This document shows positions 54,110 through 63,660 of a stretch of DNA of 64,000 nt, piece after piece. The notes under the pieces are model-generated. The model had not been told where the DNA came from and searched no databases. It was given only the letters and a program-made list of their open reading frames with translations. This stretch comes from Symbiodinium natans (lineage: Eukaryota > Sar > Dinophyceae > Suessiales > Symbiodiniaceae). The position numbers were made by a program, and so were the translations under genes. How positions within the stretch are numbered: the first letter of the stretch is position 1; each line of letters begins with the position of its first letter. The stretch is from positions 254,501 through 318,500 of the forward strand of contig CAJNDS010002458.1 in assembly GCA_905221605.1 (NCBI GenBank), written 5' to 3'.

Positions 54110-54510
54110 GCACTGTAGCGGTTTAGGGTTTAGGGTTTAGGGCTTCTAGGGGTCTTTCTGATACTTGGGAATAAATGCTAATTTTTGGGCACTGTAATTC
54201 CTAAGAAACAGATAAAATTGCAAATTTTCGCTAGGGTTCCAAGTTCAGTATAGGAAAGGGGTCGGAATAAGTATTATAATAGCATTCCCTTATGGTCCCT
54301 ATCCAAATATACTTTAATAATCACCCCGAAAGGCCCATTATAATTATTGAGGCCCTTTTTTTGCGGGCTCCGATTGTTGATAGGGTGGAGGATTTATAGG
54401 GTTCAGGGCTTCAGTCTGTGTGCTACCTGCGTAGTTTGCAATTCTGACGCATAGCTTCGGATCAAGGCAAGGCCCTACTTTCAGCAGCACCCTCCGTAAC
54501 CCCGTTCAGG

Positions 54511-54807
54511 GTGATTGTGGTTCTAGGGTTTCAAGTCTGGGCCCCGAGTTTTTGGCTGTGCTTGGTTGTGGAGCATATACTGGAGGACGCCTTGGAGGTA
54601 CATGAAGCATTTTTTTTATACTACTCGCATCAGCTAAAAGAGCCCGCATTTTTGTATGTAGACATAGAAAAAGGAACCCTATGTATGCTCACCAAAAATA
54701 ATGGGAACATGAACCGAAGGTGTAGAATCGGCGTCGGAGGACCGACAATTCAGGGTCGAGATTGGAGAGGCCCATACGTTAAGGTGCCCCTACACCCCAC
54801 ACCCTAA
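54511..54807 (+). CDS. candidate resident open frame in an AKR intron
   Basis: 98 codons are open. The middle (VEHILEDALEVHEAFFLYYS, then KEPAFLYVDIEKGTLCMLTK) looks protein-like, but the ends run into repeat and no acceptor is obvious. It is not AKR sequence. Family unknown. Confidence 0.35.
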   Translation: MIVVLGFQVWAPSFWLCLVVEHILEDALEVHEAFFLYYSHQLKEPAFLYVDIEKGTLCMLTKNNGNMNRRCRIGVGGPTIQGRDWRGPYVKVPLHPTP

Positions 54808-54829
54808 ATCCTCAACCCCAAGCCCTAGG

Positions 54830-54942
54830 CCCTAAACCCTAAACCCTAAAGCCTAAACCCTAAACCCTAAACCCTAAAGCCTAAACCCTAAACCCTAAAC
54901 CCTAAACCCTAAACCCCAAACCCTAAACCCTAAACCCTACCC
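54830..54942 (-). repeat. CCCTAAA array
   Basis: About 16 units including CCCTAAAG variants. Another lies at 55055-55112. Confidence 0.96.
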
Positions 54943-55175
54943 CTTGCCTGTTCTGAAGTATGGGGCCCTTGGGTTAGGGTATACAAGGTGCATATGAGGC
55001 TTCCCCCCACTCAGGGCCCATACTAAGGGAAGCACGTAGCTACCGAATCCTTCCCTAAACCCTAAACCCTAAACCCTAAACCCTAAACCCTAAACCCTAA
55101 ACCCTAAACCCCATACCCTAAACTTGTTTTCGTAGGGTTTAGGGTTCACAGGGTTAGGGCTTTTGATCACCACCC

Positions 55176-55275
55176 TAAGGGTCCATGTACCTGATTATTA
55201 TGTACTTGGGCCCTAGATAGGAGGTACGTCAAGGCCCAAGTGTTCACTATCTAGGGACATGGACCTTTAGGGCTA
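55176..55275. mobile_element. MITE family A
   Basis: AAGGGTCCATGTACCTGA to GGGACATGGACCTTTA. Confidence 0.78.
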
Positions 55276-55769
55276 CCCCAAAACGAAAAGAAATGGCAGG
55301 CCCTGACTCGACCAAGTCGGAAACAGGAGCTTTGGCGTGGGCGCCCGGTTGGTTCTTCAACAGTTTCGGAGTTGAGGGTTGATCAGGGTTTAGGGTTTAG
55401 GGGTTTACGGTTTAGGGGTTAAGGGGGGATAGGGATGTACAGTTTAGGATTGAGGGTGTCGCTTTTGGGGCCTTCAGGGTTTCAAAGGCTTGTGTAAAGG
55501 GGTTGTTTAGGGTTTAGGGTTTAGGGTTTAGGGCTTGAGCAACTGTTAAACCTTTGTCGCCCTAGTAAGCTCAGCCAAGCAAGCCAAGCCCGGGAAACTT
55601 ATCTTCCTTCGATGTCCTTGTCGTAGTGTTTGGGCTGAAGAGTATAGGGTTGGTGGTTATGTAGGGTTTAGGGTTTAGGGTTAGGGTTTAGGGTCTAGGG
55701 TCTAGGGTCTAGGGTTTAGGGTTCAGGGTTTAGGGCAACCAGTGTTTTTGCGTAGGCAATGTCTGCCAG

Positions 55770-55829
55770 TTGCAGCCGAAGTGCTGAGGCCAGCCTTGGT
55801 GCAGCTCAAGTGCTCGCCCTTCCACCAAG
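55770..55829 (+). CDS. AKR exon 9
   Basis: After TGTCTGCCAG it completes a Leu codon and reads AAEVLRPALVQLKCSPFHQ. P-x-x-x-Q with SPFHQ matches the family PxVNQxExHPxxQ block. GC donor CAAG|GCTGAG. Confidence 0.85.
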
Positions 55830-55857
55830 GCTGAGACACAGTGTGGATTTCAATTTC

Positions 55858-55965
55858 CCCTAAACCCTAAACCCTAAACCCTAAACCCTAAACCCTAAAC
55901 CCTAAACCTCAAACCCTAAGCCCTAAACCCTAAACCCTAAACCCTAGACCCTAAACCCTAAACCC
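55858..55965 (-). repeat. CCCTAAA array
   Basis: About 15 units. TTTAGGG units follow at 56093-56165. Confidence 0.96.
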
Positions 55966-56647
55966 TAACCACAAGCCGAAATCCTAAAGCTCACTTTAGG
56001 ATCTTGGCTAGACTGTAAAGGGTACGGTTTATTCGCTGGCGGGGGGGGGGGGGGGGGGCGCCGTGGGTACCTTTCTCCAGCGCTGTTTACGGTTTAGGGG
56101 TTTAGGGTTTAGGGTTTAGGGTTTAGGGTTTAGGGTTTAGGGTTTAGGGTTTAGGGTTTAGGTTTTGGGGTTCAACCCTAAGGCTCCAGGGACCCTCCTA
56201 CAGAGGGACCGGTACCTCCTAATGAGGGCTCTGGGGTCTCAATTCCTAAGGGTTTGAGGGCCCAAGAGCCTTAGGGAAGTTCACCTACAAGCCTGATGTC
56301 TTTTGCATGTCAGCGGCTGCTCGTAGGCGATGGGGGCAGAGGACCTAAATGCCATGGTTCGGGGCCGTATCCCACTTCATCCCGTTCCACCCCCCCCCCC
56401 TCTCAAACCATTCCTAGAAAAGTTCGGGAGGTGTTGTCATGGGGGCTGGAAGCCATAGACCCCAAACCACAAACCCGAATCCCTCAACCCTAAACCCTAA
56501 ACCCTCAACCCCTAAACCCTGAACCCTAAACCCTAAACCCTAAACCCTAAACCCCTAAGCACAGCACCTTAACACCCCAACCCCGTTTGCACATCTTGCA
56601 CGTGTGGGATCAAGTTTGATCAACCTTTGGTGGTGGGATCTTGTTGG

Positions 56648-56760
56648 GGTTTAGGGTTGATAGGGTTGATAGGGTTGATAGGGTTGATAGGGTTGATAGG
56701 GTTGATAGGGGTGATAGGGGTTGATAGGGTTGATAGGGTTGACAGGGTTGACATGGGCTA
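56648..56760. repeat. 9-bp array AGGGTTGAT
   Basis: About 12 copies, drifting into AGGGTTAGT and CGGGTTAAT. Another expanded telomere-like unit. Confidence 0.95.
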
Positions 56761-56934
56761 ATCGGGTCAATAGGGTTAGTAGGGTTAGTAGGGTTAAGTC
56801 GGATGAATCGGGTTAATCGGGTTCGGGGTCAGAACACCAAGCACGGCTGTCCAGCGCTGACACTAAACCCTAAACCCTAAGCCCTAAACCCTAAACCCTT
56901 AACCCCTCAACCCTAAGCATACTTTGCGTTCCAG

Positions 56935-56963
56935 GTACGTACATGGAGGAAACTGTGGCCCAA
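56935..56963 (+). CDS. AKR exon 10, tentative microexon
   Basis: After GCGTTCCAG|G it completes a Gly and reads TYMEETVAQ, the helix after SPFHQ. The phase at its end (0) does not match the start of exon 11 (needs 1), so a small exon is missing or this border is wrong. Confidence 0.5.
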
Positions 56964-57134
56964 GCTCCTTCCTCGGGCGCTCAAACCCTACACCCTAAAC
57001 CCTAAAAGGTGGCAAGAAGACACCAGACCAAACCCTAAACCCTAAACCCTAAACCCCAAACCCAAAACCCTAAAACCCACTGGGATCGAGAGACTCTGAC
57101 AAGTTCTCGGGAGACATCGGGCACGGTCGGCGAC

Positions 57135-57235
57135 AAAAGCCGCCTGCCACGAAGCCAGGGTTGCACGTGTCCTAGGCGCCGTGTTCGACAGCGACTTCGT
57201 CATGAAAGGGCAAGACATCCTCACCGTGGCCGGCG
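57135..57235 (+). CDS. candidate exon inside AKR intron 10
   Basis: The frame reads KAACHEARVARVLGAVFDSD, then FVMKGQDILTVAG. It ends near GGCG|GTGAGC. It is not AKR sequence and the family is unknown. The neighbour at 57260 may be its continuation. Confidence 0.42.
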
Positions 57236-57259
57236 GTGAGCGGGTCATTTCAAGGCCAG

Positions 57260-57373
57260 GATGGGAAGTTGTCGACGTTCTATCACGAATGTCCCCATCT
57301 CAAGGTCTTGCCGCCGACGTTCAGAGTCGTTGGCATGTGCGTCATAGACGACATGCTTGTCGAAGTCGACTTC
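57260..57373 (+). CDS. candidate exon inside AKR intron 10
   Basis: After AAGGCCAG|G, 38 codons read DGKLSTFYHECPHLKVLPPT, then FRVVGMCVIDDMLVEVDF. It is well-formed alpha/beta sequence. It is in another frame from 57135-57235 only 25 bases away, so either a very short intron or a frameshift separates them. Confidence 0.48.
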
Positions 57374-57499
57374 GAAACCCTAAACCCTAAGCCCTAAACC
57401 CTAAACCCTAAACCCACAAGCCCTCCCCCCTTCTAAACCACCGCTAAACCCCTCTTGGGAGTTGAGGGTTTATTGTTTAGGGACTAGGGTTTAGGGATC

Positions 57500-57602
57500 C
57501 TAACCCTAAACCCTAAACCCTAAACCCTAAACCCTAAACCCTAAACCCTAAACCCTAAACCCTAAACCCTAAACCCTAAACCCTAGCCCTAAACCCTAAA
57601 TT
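57500..57602 (-). repeat. CCCTAAA array
   Basis: About 14 units. Confidence 0.97.
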
Positions 57603-57692
57603 TAGGTTCATCCCCGAATCCCTCAACCCCTCAGCCTGAAGCCCGTAACCCCAAACCTGCAACCTCGGATGGAGCTTCCAACCCTCGAAAAG

Positions 57693-57775
57693 GCGGCTAC
57701 TTCGTGGATTCCCCGTCTGGACTGACGAGTCTGTGGCATCAGCTGCGCACCAAGCGAGCCTTCGATGACAAAATC
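57693..57775 (+). CDS. candidate exon inside AKR intron 10
   Basis: CGAAAAG|GC opens GYFVDSPSGLTSLWHQLRTK, then RAFDDKI, with GT donor ATC|GTAACA. Probably the same resident gene as 57135-57373. Confidence 0.42.
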
Positions 57776-57786
57776 GTAACAGATGT

Positions 57787-58040
57787 GGGGTTTAGGGTTT
57801 AGGGTTTAGGGTTTAGGGTTTAGGGTTTAGGGTTTAGGGTTTAGGGTTTAGGGTTTAGGGTTTAGGGTTTAGGGTTTAGGGTTTAGGGCGGCCGAACCCG
57901 AAGCCCTGAACCCTAATCAACCTAAGCATCCCAAACTAAACCCTAACCGATAAAACCCGAATTAGGGTTTAGGGTTTAGGGTTTAGGGTTTAGGGTTTAC
58001 GTAGGGTTTAGGGTTTAGGGTTTAGGGTTTAGGGTTTAGG
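57787..58040 (+). repeat. TTTAGGG arrays
   Basis: About 15 units at 57787-57888 and about 10 at 57963-58040, with unique sequence between. Confidence 0.96.
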
Positions 58041-58309
58041 CGAGGGAAGACCGCGGAACCATTGCTGTGAGGGGGAGAGACGCTGAAGCCTTCAGACCCT
58101 GAAATCCCTAACACCCTATAAACTCTGAAACTCCTACCCTTCAGAAGCCCTAAATCTGCACCCTGAACCCTGAACCCAAAACCCTAAGCACCCCCCCCCC
58201 CCCCCTGTGGGCCCCTGAATCCGTCCTACCTTCAGAAGCCCTACGCAAACCCCAAAATCTGTACCTGAAACCCCTCCATCCTGCGACAAAAAACCCCTCG
58301 AAGCCACCC

Positions 58310-58412
58310 TAAACCCTAAACCCTAAACCCTAAACCCTAAACCCTAAACCCTAAACCCTAAACCCTAAACCCTAAACCCTAAACCCTAAACCCTAAACCC
58401 TAAACCCTAAAC
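58310..58412 (-). repeat. CCCTAAA array
   Basis: About 15 perfect units just before AKR exon 11. Confidence 0.97.
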
Positions 58413-58431
58413 CGTGGCCTGCTCTGCCCAG

Positions 58432-58486
58432 GAGTGGTCCCAGTGGGGATTTCCCTCTTCAACCCCCTCCACTCCTGCGTCAGCCC
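58432..58486 (+). CDS. AKR exon 11
   Basis: After TCTGCCCAG|G it reads VVPVGISLFNPLHSCVS, at the place of the family GIxVxAYSPLG strand. GC donor AGCCC|GCGC in phase 2 fits exon 12. Confidence 0.65.
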
Positions 58487-58879
58487 GCGCTTTTGCCGCA
58501 AGGGGGGTGGGGGGGAGGGCTATGGACCCTAAACCCCAAACCCTAAACCCTAAACCCTAAACCCTAAATCCTCTCACCCTAAAACCCTGAAACCTGGGGG
58601 TACTTTTTGGGGGGTGTAGAGGTGCTTGGGTTTTTGAAGCTTGCGGGCTCTAGGGGGTACTCAGCGTTTCGGGGCCTACACAAGGGGGTCGGGGGGCCCA
58701 ATTTTGGGGCTTGGGGTCGTTTAGGGTTTAGGGTTGAGGGTTTACGGTTTAGGGGGCTAAAGCCGAAACAATGGCCGTGAGCTTTGAGTACTGTGAACCT
58801 CCAAGTAGGGCTCCCTCCTTAGACCCCTAACCCGAAAACCTAAACCCTGAACCCTATACCGTATAACCTTAAACCCTGA

Positions 58880-58958
58880 GCCCTAAACCCTAAACCCTAA
58901 ACCCTAAACCCTAAACCCTAAACCCTAAACCCTAAACCCTAAACCCTAAACCCTAAAC
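58880..58958 (-). repeat. CCCTAAA array
   Basis: About 11 units. Confidence 0.96.
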
Positions 58959-59010
58959 CAAGAGGAGGGCCAGGAGGGCAGTCCCAGAGCCATGACTATG
59001 GAACGCTACT

Positions 59011-59163
59011 TGGAGGATCGGGGCACTCGGGGGCACTTGAGGTTTCGGGTTTAGGCTTTCGGGTCGAGGGTCTTAAGTACCTTAGCTGGGCTTATAAGTA
59101 GCTGTACGTATAATTGACTTACTTATAGCCCCACTTACTAAGTCCCCTCATCCTTTGAGTAGC
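59011..59163. mobile_element. MITE, TACTTGGAGGATCGGGGCAC ends
   Basis: CTACTTGGAGGATCGGGGCA at the left pairs with AGTCCCCTCATCCTTTGAGTAG at the right. A similar right end is at 16496-16525. Confidence 0.65.
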
Positions 59164-59235
59164 TCCGTGGCCCTGAGACGGCGTGGGGTGGGATAAAAGG
59201 TATTAGATGGCCCTGCACTATCGGGCCATGGCTGC

Positions 59236-59306
59236 TCCTCGCATTCCACGAAGCTGTCGAAACGAGTCTGCATCCCAACCTAGCTTCTGCACCATTGCAA
59301 AGCAAA
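59236..59306. repeat. dispersed repeat, shared with 44480-44572
   Basis: See the copy at 44480. Both are followed by CCCTAAA-type units. Confidence 0.6.
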
Positions 59307-59365
59307 CCCCTAACCCTAAACCCCAAACCCACAAACCCTAACTCCAAAACCCTAAACCATGGCCC

Positions 59366-59508
59366 TAAATCTACGAATTGCTTAAGACCCCCCCAAAAAG
59401 TATATATATATATATATACTTTTTTTTACTTCTAAGGAACGTCTATATATATATATAGATTATGATATTATAAATGTTGGAGGCTTCTTAAGCAACTAGT
59501 AGTGGCGA
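59366..59508. mobile_element. MITE family E, next to an exon
   Basis: CTACGAATTGCTTAAGACCC to GCTTCTTAAGCAACTAGTAG with a TATATA interior. It ends nine bases before AKR exon 12. Confidence 0.8.
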
Positions 59509-59516
59509 GCCCCAAG

Positions 59517-59580
59517 GTTGGAAGAGCCGCTGATTTCCGCGTGGGCTGAAGACCTCGGCTGCTCTTCTGCGGAACTGTCG
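59517..59580 (+). CDS. AKR exon 12
   Basis: After GCCCCAAG|G it reads LEEPLISAWAEDLGCSSAEL, then S, matching the family EPVIxxIAxxHGxSxAQV helix. GC donor TCG|GCACC. Confidence 0.85.
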
Positions 59581-59596
59581 GCACCCGAGTCTGTCA

Positions 59597-59716
59597 GGGT
59601 TTAGGGTTTAGGGTTTAGGGTTTAGGGTTTAGGGTTTAGGGTTTAGGGTTTAGGGTTTAGGGTTTAAGGTTTAGGGTTTAGGGTTTAGGGTTTAGGGTTT
59701 AGGGTTTAGGGTTTAG
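59597..59716 (+). repeat. TTTAGGG array
   Basis: About 17 units. Confidence 0.97.
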
Positions 59717-59893
59717 GGGCTTCGGGGTTTAAGGGTTTTTTGCTTTCGGGATTGCGGGTTTCAGGGTGTGGGGTTTTGGAGTTTAGGGTTGAGGTGGGGA
59801 GTTGGGGACTTAGGGTTGTATAGTGCCATGTATTGCAGAGCCCTCGCAAGAGACCAGCGGGGACCAGCGTTTAGAGAACTAGCTGACCACATG

Positions 59894-60160
59894 TCTACTA
59901 TTTGCTTAAGAACCCGCAAACAATGAAAATAATCATCCCTATATTGCCCTTATCAGGAAGAATGTGTTTTTTTGGCGGGGGGGGGGGGGGGTTCTAGAGC
60001 AAATCGTAGATGTAGGTTCCGAACATGCGATATTATTTTGAGATGTTCCCCTCTTTTGCCAACGGTCCTTAAAAGGGATGATCGTGGAGGGTACTCTAAT
60101 CCCTACGATTATAATCTCTATTAAGGACTGTTGGTATAAGGGGGAACATCCCAAGGTATC
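59894..60160. mobile_element. MITE family E followed by MITE family D
   Basis: CTACTATTTGCTTAAGAACC to GGTTCTAGAGCAAATCGTAG (59896-60013) contains poly-G. Then GAGATGTTCCCCTCTTTTGC to GGGGGAACATCCCAAG (60039-60157). Confidence 0.78.
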
Positions 60161-60452
60161 ATCCCGATCCTTGAGTCTTGTTACGTTTAAGGGTAGCTTA
60201 GAGGCGCTGATTCTGCTGCATCTTTAAAAGCACCAAGCCTGAAGCCCTACACCGGAAACCTGCATCCATCCCCCTTTTTGCGGTTGAAGCTCTGTTGTAT
60301 CAGGGTTTAGGGTCACTGCCAATTTATGCTGTAGGAAAAAAGCCCGCGTTCAAGCGCCGGGGACACGCTTCATGCGACATATTCTTTGTAAGAATCTTAC
60401 GCTCGCAAAGAGTATGAGTAGGTGTTGGATGCCGATAAAGAAAAGTATATCT

Positions 60453-60551
60453 TGGGATGTTCCCCCTTATACTACCAGTCCTGTAGGCATTATAGTAACC
60501 CCCTTTTATCATCCCTATTAGGGACTGTTAGCATAAGGGGGAACATCCCAA
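60453..60551. mobile_element. MITE family D
   Basis: TTGGGATGTTCCCCCTTATA to GCATAAGGGGGAACATCCCAA, perfect at the tips. Confidence 0.88.
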
Positions 60552-60674
60552 CCCTAAGCCCTAAGCCCTAAGCCCTAAGCCCTAAACCCTAAACCCTAAA
60601 CCCTAAACCCTAAACCCTAAACTCACACCCTGCACCCTAATCTGAAGCCCGGGGGTATCCTTGTGCCTGGACAG

Positions 60675-60740
60675 CTGTGCATGAGGCTGGCGCACTGGTG
60701 CCGCTCGGCGGGCGTCCGAGCCGCAAAGACGGGTGACTGA
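60675..60740 (+). CDS. AKR exon 13, C-terminal region with stop
   Basis: After GCCTGGACAG it reads LCMRLAHWCRSAGVRAAKTG, then D and TGA. This matches the family LRWxxxxGVxxIPKS strand near the C-terminus. A GT donor at ACGG|GTGACT would instead continue into a further exon; most AKRs run 30-60 residues longer. Confidence 0.78.
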   Translation: MCMRLAHWCRSAGVRAAKTGD

Positions 60741-60929
60741 AGAAGAAGGGGCCATAGGGTTTAGGGTTTGGGGTTTAGGGTTTAGGGTTTAGGGTTTCGA
60801 TTTTGAACCGACGCTCTAAGCTTTGAACTGCAACCGGCCCCTCCCCCGCTCCCACCCCCTTCCTTGTGCGATCAGGTACATCGGGTCCCCACGTGTAGGG
60901 ATGGAATAATATTGGCAGGGATCCCTTAA

Positions 60930-61150
60930 GTCGTCATTCATTGTGTCCATGTACATTGAAAGTATATATGCTTGGCATTAGAGGGCTTCCTATATGGGGG
61001 TGTCCGAACTTAGGGGTACCTTGTTGGGGTCCTTCTGATAAGGGAATCCTGCTATTCGGGGACTATGCTAGGGTCCCCTATTTTCGTAAACCCCATATAC
61101 AGGCCGAACTTTATAAGCTATAACAGGTTCACGGACCCCTTTGGGTTGTT
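60930..61150. mobile_element. diverged MITE pair
   Basis: TGTGTCCATGTACATTGAAA and GGTTCACGGACCCCTTTGGG suggest worn family A ends. Inside, GGGGTACCTTGTTGGGGTCC and AAGGGAATCCTGCTATTCGG match 40700-40770. Confidence 0.45.
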
Positions 61151-61315
61151 GTTCACACTAAGAACGCCCTTTTCGAGCTCTTGCCACGCCCTTTTCGAGC
61201 TCTTCTTGCCTTGCAATGCTATACTTATTTCCGAAGCCCCAAGCCCCAAACCTTAAACCCCAAGTCCTAAACCCTAAACCTTAACCCTAAACCCTAAACC
61301 CCTAAGCCCTGGGAT

Positions 61316-61382
61316 TGCGTCGTCAAGGCGTCTGCCCTCTACTACGCTGCGCCCCACACCATGCCGTCACGTTCCGGCGCGA
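61316..61382 (+). CDS. candidate exon downstream of the AKR
   Basis: The frame reads WDCVVKASALYYAAPHTMPS, then RSGARW. The stretch ATTGCGTCGTCAAG|GCG could hold a splice border. Unrecognised. Confidence 0.3.
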
Positions 61383-61389
61383 GGTGGCT

Positions 61390-61560
61390 TGGGTTTAGGG
61401 TTGGGTTTAGGGTTTAGGTTTAGGGTTTAGGGTTTAGGGCTTAGGGTTTAGGGTTTAGGGTTTAGCGTTTAGGGTTGAGGGTTTAGCGTTTACAGTTTAG
61501 GGTGTAGGGTTTAGGGTTTGGGGTTTGGGGTTTGGGGTTTAGGGCTAGGGTTTAGGGCTT
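61390..61560 (+). repeat. TTTAGGG variant array
   Basis: About 20 units with TTTAGCG, TTTGGGG and TTGAGGG variants. Confidence 0.92.
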
Positions 61561-61699
61561 GGCAGTTGGCTTTTTTGGGGCTTCAGAGTTCAGGTTTACG
61601 GGATTCGGTATTTTGGCTCAGACTCTCAATTCGACTGTGGAAGACTCTAAGCTTGAATGCAGGAAGGATCCCGGGCTTGTGGTGGTTTGGGGTTTATAA

Positions 61700-62420
61700 G
61701 TAGCAGAGTTTTGGGTTTAGGTTCATTTAGGTGGCCCGAAGAACTCTCCCATTTCAAGCCCTATATATCAGCCGGACGGTAACCCTTATTAGCAGGTTTC
61801 CTCACTCCTCAGTAACTCTGGGGTCCATCTAAGTAAGACTTAAAGCAAACTTAAAGCAACAGCAACAATGACGATTTTGGGGTGCATTCAGGGAGTGTGT
61901 TGGACCCCATGTGGGATCCGTGTGATGAAGGCTGTGGGTTCTGGAGCTCACTTAGAGTCTTTGAAGTTAATGGGACAATTGGATAGCCGAGGTTGAGGTC
62001 GCAATCCTGCTGACAATCCCCCTTAAGTGGCCTTGCATAGGATATAGCTTATTCATAGGTTGAGTTCTAAACCGTCAAGCAGGAGTAGGTAACCCTCTTC
62101 AGACCTCCAAGACTCTATGCGTGCCTTCACTACTAGGCCAGTACTAAAACCCTGAACCTGTGAGCCTATAACGGCGTGTAACCCCCGACTGTCCCACGCC
62201 TTTCTCCCGCCAATTAATGCTTATCCCAAAGGTCCATACCCATGCAGCCCAATACACGTTCAATAGGGAATATACCTTAGATCATATTTTGGATCGCTAG
62301 ATAAATTAAGTTCATATTCCTTAATTAAGGGATGTCGGGCTCTTTGGGTATACGCTTAGGGCTCTAGATGGCAGCTTAGATGTAATATTAGGAATTATTC
62401 CGACCACTATTTTGCTTTGG
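61700..62420. other. unique sequence without telomere-type repeats
   Basis: No gene recognised on either strand; only short open frames. Confidence 0.4.
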
Positions 62421-62423
62421 GCG

Positions 62424-62595
62424 TGCGCAGTTGGAGGATCCCGCGATAAAGCCCTCTGGACCTCGAAGACCCGAAATCCCAGCCTCCGAAACCCTAAACC
62501 CAAAAAGCCCTCCTCCCGAAGGTCCACTTGCGGCCTCCGCTCGCTCCTTGGCCTCGTTTATAAGAAAGCCCTTGCGGATTTCCAGAAAGTGTTTA
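62424..62595 (+). CDS. candidate exon, frame undecided
   Basis: After GTGCGCAG two + frames are open for more than 50 codons (Pro-rich LEDPAIKPSGPRRPEIPAS, or GLRSLLGLVYKKALADFQKV). I cannot choose. Confidence 0.28.
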
Positions 62596-63063
62596 GGGTC
62601 TAGGGCCTAGGGTTTAGGGTTTAGGGCTTAGGGTTTAGGATTTAGGGTTGGATTTCATGCAGGGTTTAGGATTTGGGGTTCAGGGTTTAGCGTTTAGGAT
62701 CCAAGCCCTCAGAGCCCTCGAGGGTTCAGGGTTTCGGGTCCAAAGAGGGCTCTCAGCTACAGCATGCAAGCGTCAATCAGATGTTTTTCTTATAGCAATC
62801 CCGGATCGACGAGATTGCCATCATCTTACGTTCTGCATGGAGGGCCCATCTGTGGCACAAGTATAAGTCCCTCTAAACCACAGGGGCACCCTGGTTCTTC
62901 CTATGTTACTCTCGGATCTAGTATTTGCATGGCTTTCAAGGAGGATGGATAGGATTCCCCCGAAGCACACCTATAACCTGTCCAGGTAGAAGTTTCCGAT
63001 GATACCCAAGCCCTAAACCGTAAACCCTAAACCCTAAACCCGAGCTATTTATGTCGTCCACAG

Positions 63064-63133
63064 TCTCAAGATCGGTGAGGTTGCAGCCTTGTCCAGCCTC
63101 GCCTGCCTGACGGAAACGCATCCTGACAAGAAC
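63064..63133 (+). CDS. candidate exon downstream of the AKR
   Basis: After TCGTCCACAG the frame reads LKIGEVAALSSLACLTETHP, then DKN, with GC donor AAC|GCTGGC. An internal GTGAGG could be an earlier donor. Unrecognised. Confidence 0.42.
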
Positions 63134-63221
63134 GCTGGCTGTAATATAGGGGTCGCCCCAAACCCTAAACCCTATACCCTAAACCCTAATAGTATTCTAA
63201 AAGGGTTCTTAAGGGCGGGGG

Positions 63222-63325
63222 GGTTCAAGGGCGGTATGTAACCAAGGTTCCCTAGTACTCCCCACTGCCCCCTAAGTTTCCCAAAGCTTCCCCAAGGTTC
63301 CCTAGGTACCTACCCCTCCACCCCC
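63222..63325. mobile_element. dispersed element family J, inverted
   Basis: GTATGTAACCAAGGTTCCCT, CCCACTGCCCCCTAAGTTTC and GGTTCCCTAGGTACC are the reverse complement of family J. Confidence 0.65.
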
Positions 63326-63621
63326 CCCGCCCCTTAAGAACACTGTATACAATATTCCCTTGTGGTGCTTTAACCCGCAAAACCGTGTTCTAACTATTGA
63401 AGCCCCCATGTTGGTGCGGTTTCGGGTTTAGGGTTTAGGGTGCAGGGTTGAGGGTGTGCGGTCGGACGTCTCGTTGAAATCCAAACCCTGAACTCTAAAC
63501 CCAGAGCGTCGGTCAGAGATGTGCTGACAGAAATCGTGACAGCACACGAAGTCGAGCTACCTTGCACGGAATGTTGGGGGGCTCGACGAGGAGGAGGCGT
63601 GTTTTCTTTTACCAATCGCAG

Positions 63622-63660
63622 GCAACAAGATCATGTTGGGGCTGGGGACTTGTGCACCGG
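63622..63660 (+). CDS. candidate exon downstream of the AKR
   Basis: CAATCGCAG|G opens GNKIMLGLGTCAPG with GT donor CCGG|GTTTAAG. Short but with good borders. Unrecognised. Confidence 0.35.

Larger units (their letters stand above)
17423..60740 (+). other. aldo-keto reductase gene, span of reconstructed exons
   Basis: Thirteen exons read in order give most of an NAD(P)H-dependent aldo-keto reductase, a (beta/alpha)8-barrel enzyme that reduces carbonyls. Visible landmarks are LRDGRLIGPGIGTWKLSP, VRHVDTAAEYG (catalytic Asp and Tyr), FVNLK (catalytic Lys), LMLHRPP (catalytic His), GRTRCLGASN (the family IGVSNF motif), PALVQLKCSPFHQ, PLISAWAEDLG and the final VRAAKTG. The total is about 245 residues against a usual 280-320; a small exon before 58432 and perhaps N- and C-terminal ends are missing. 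Most introns start with GC and end AG|G. The fifth intron (20953-51951) is 31 kb and contains the whole inositol monophosphatase gene. The His exon lies beyond it, and splice phase 1 joins KW-G-LGAVD without gap or overlap. Other coding islands sit in its third and tenth introns. Family assignment is firm; exon edges are inference. Confidence 0.85.
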
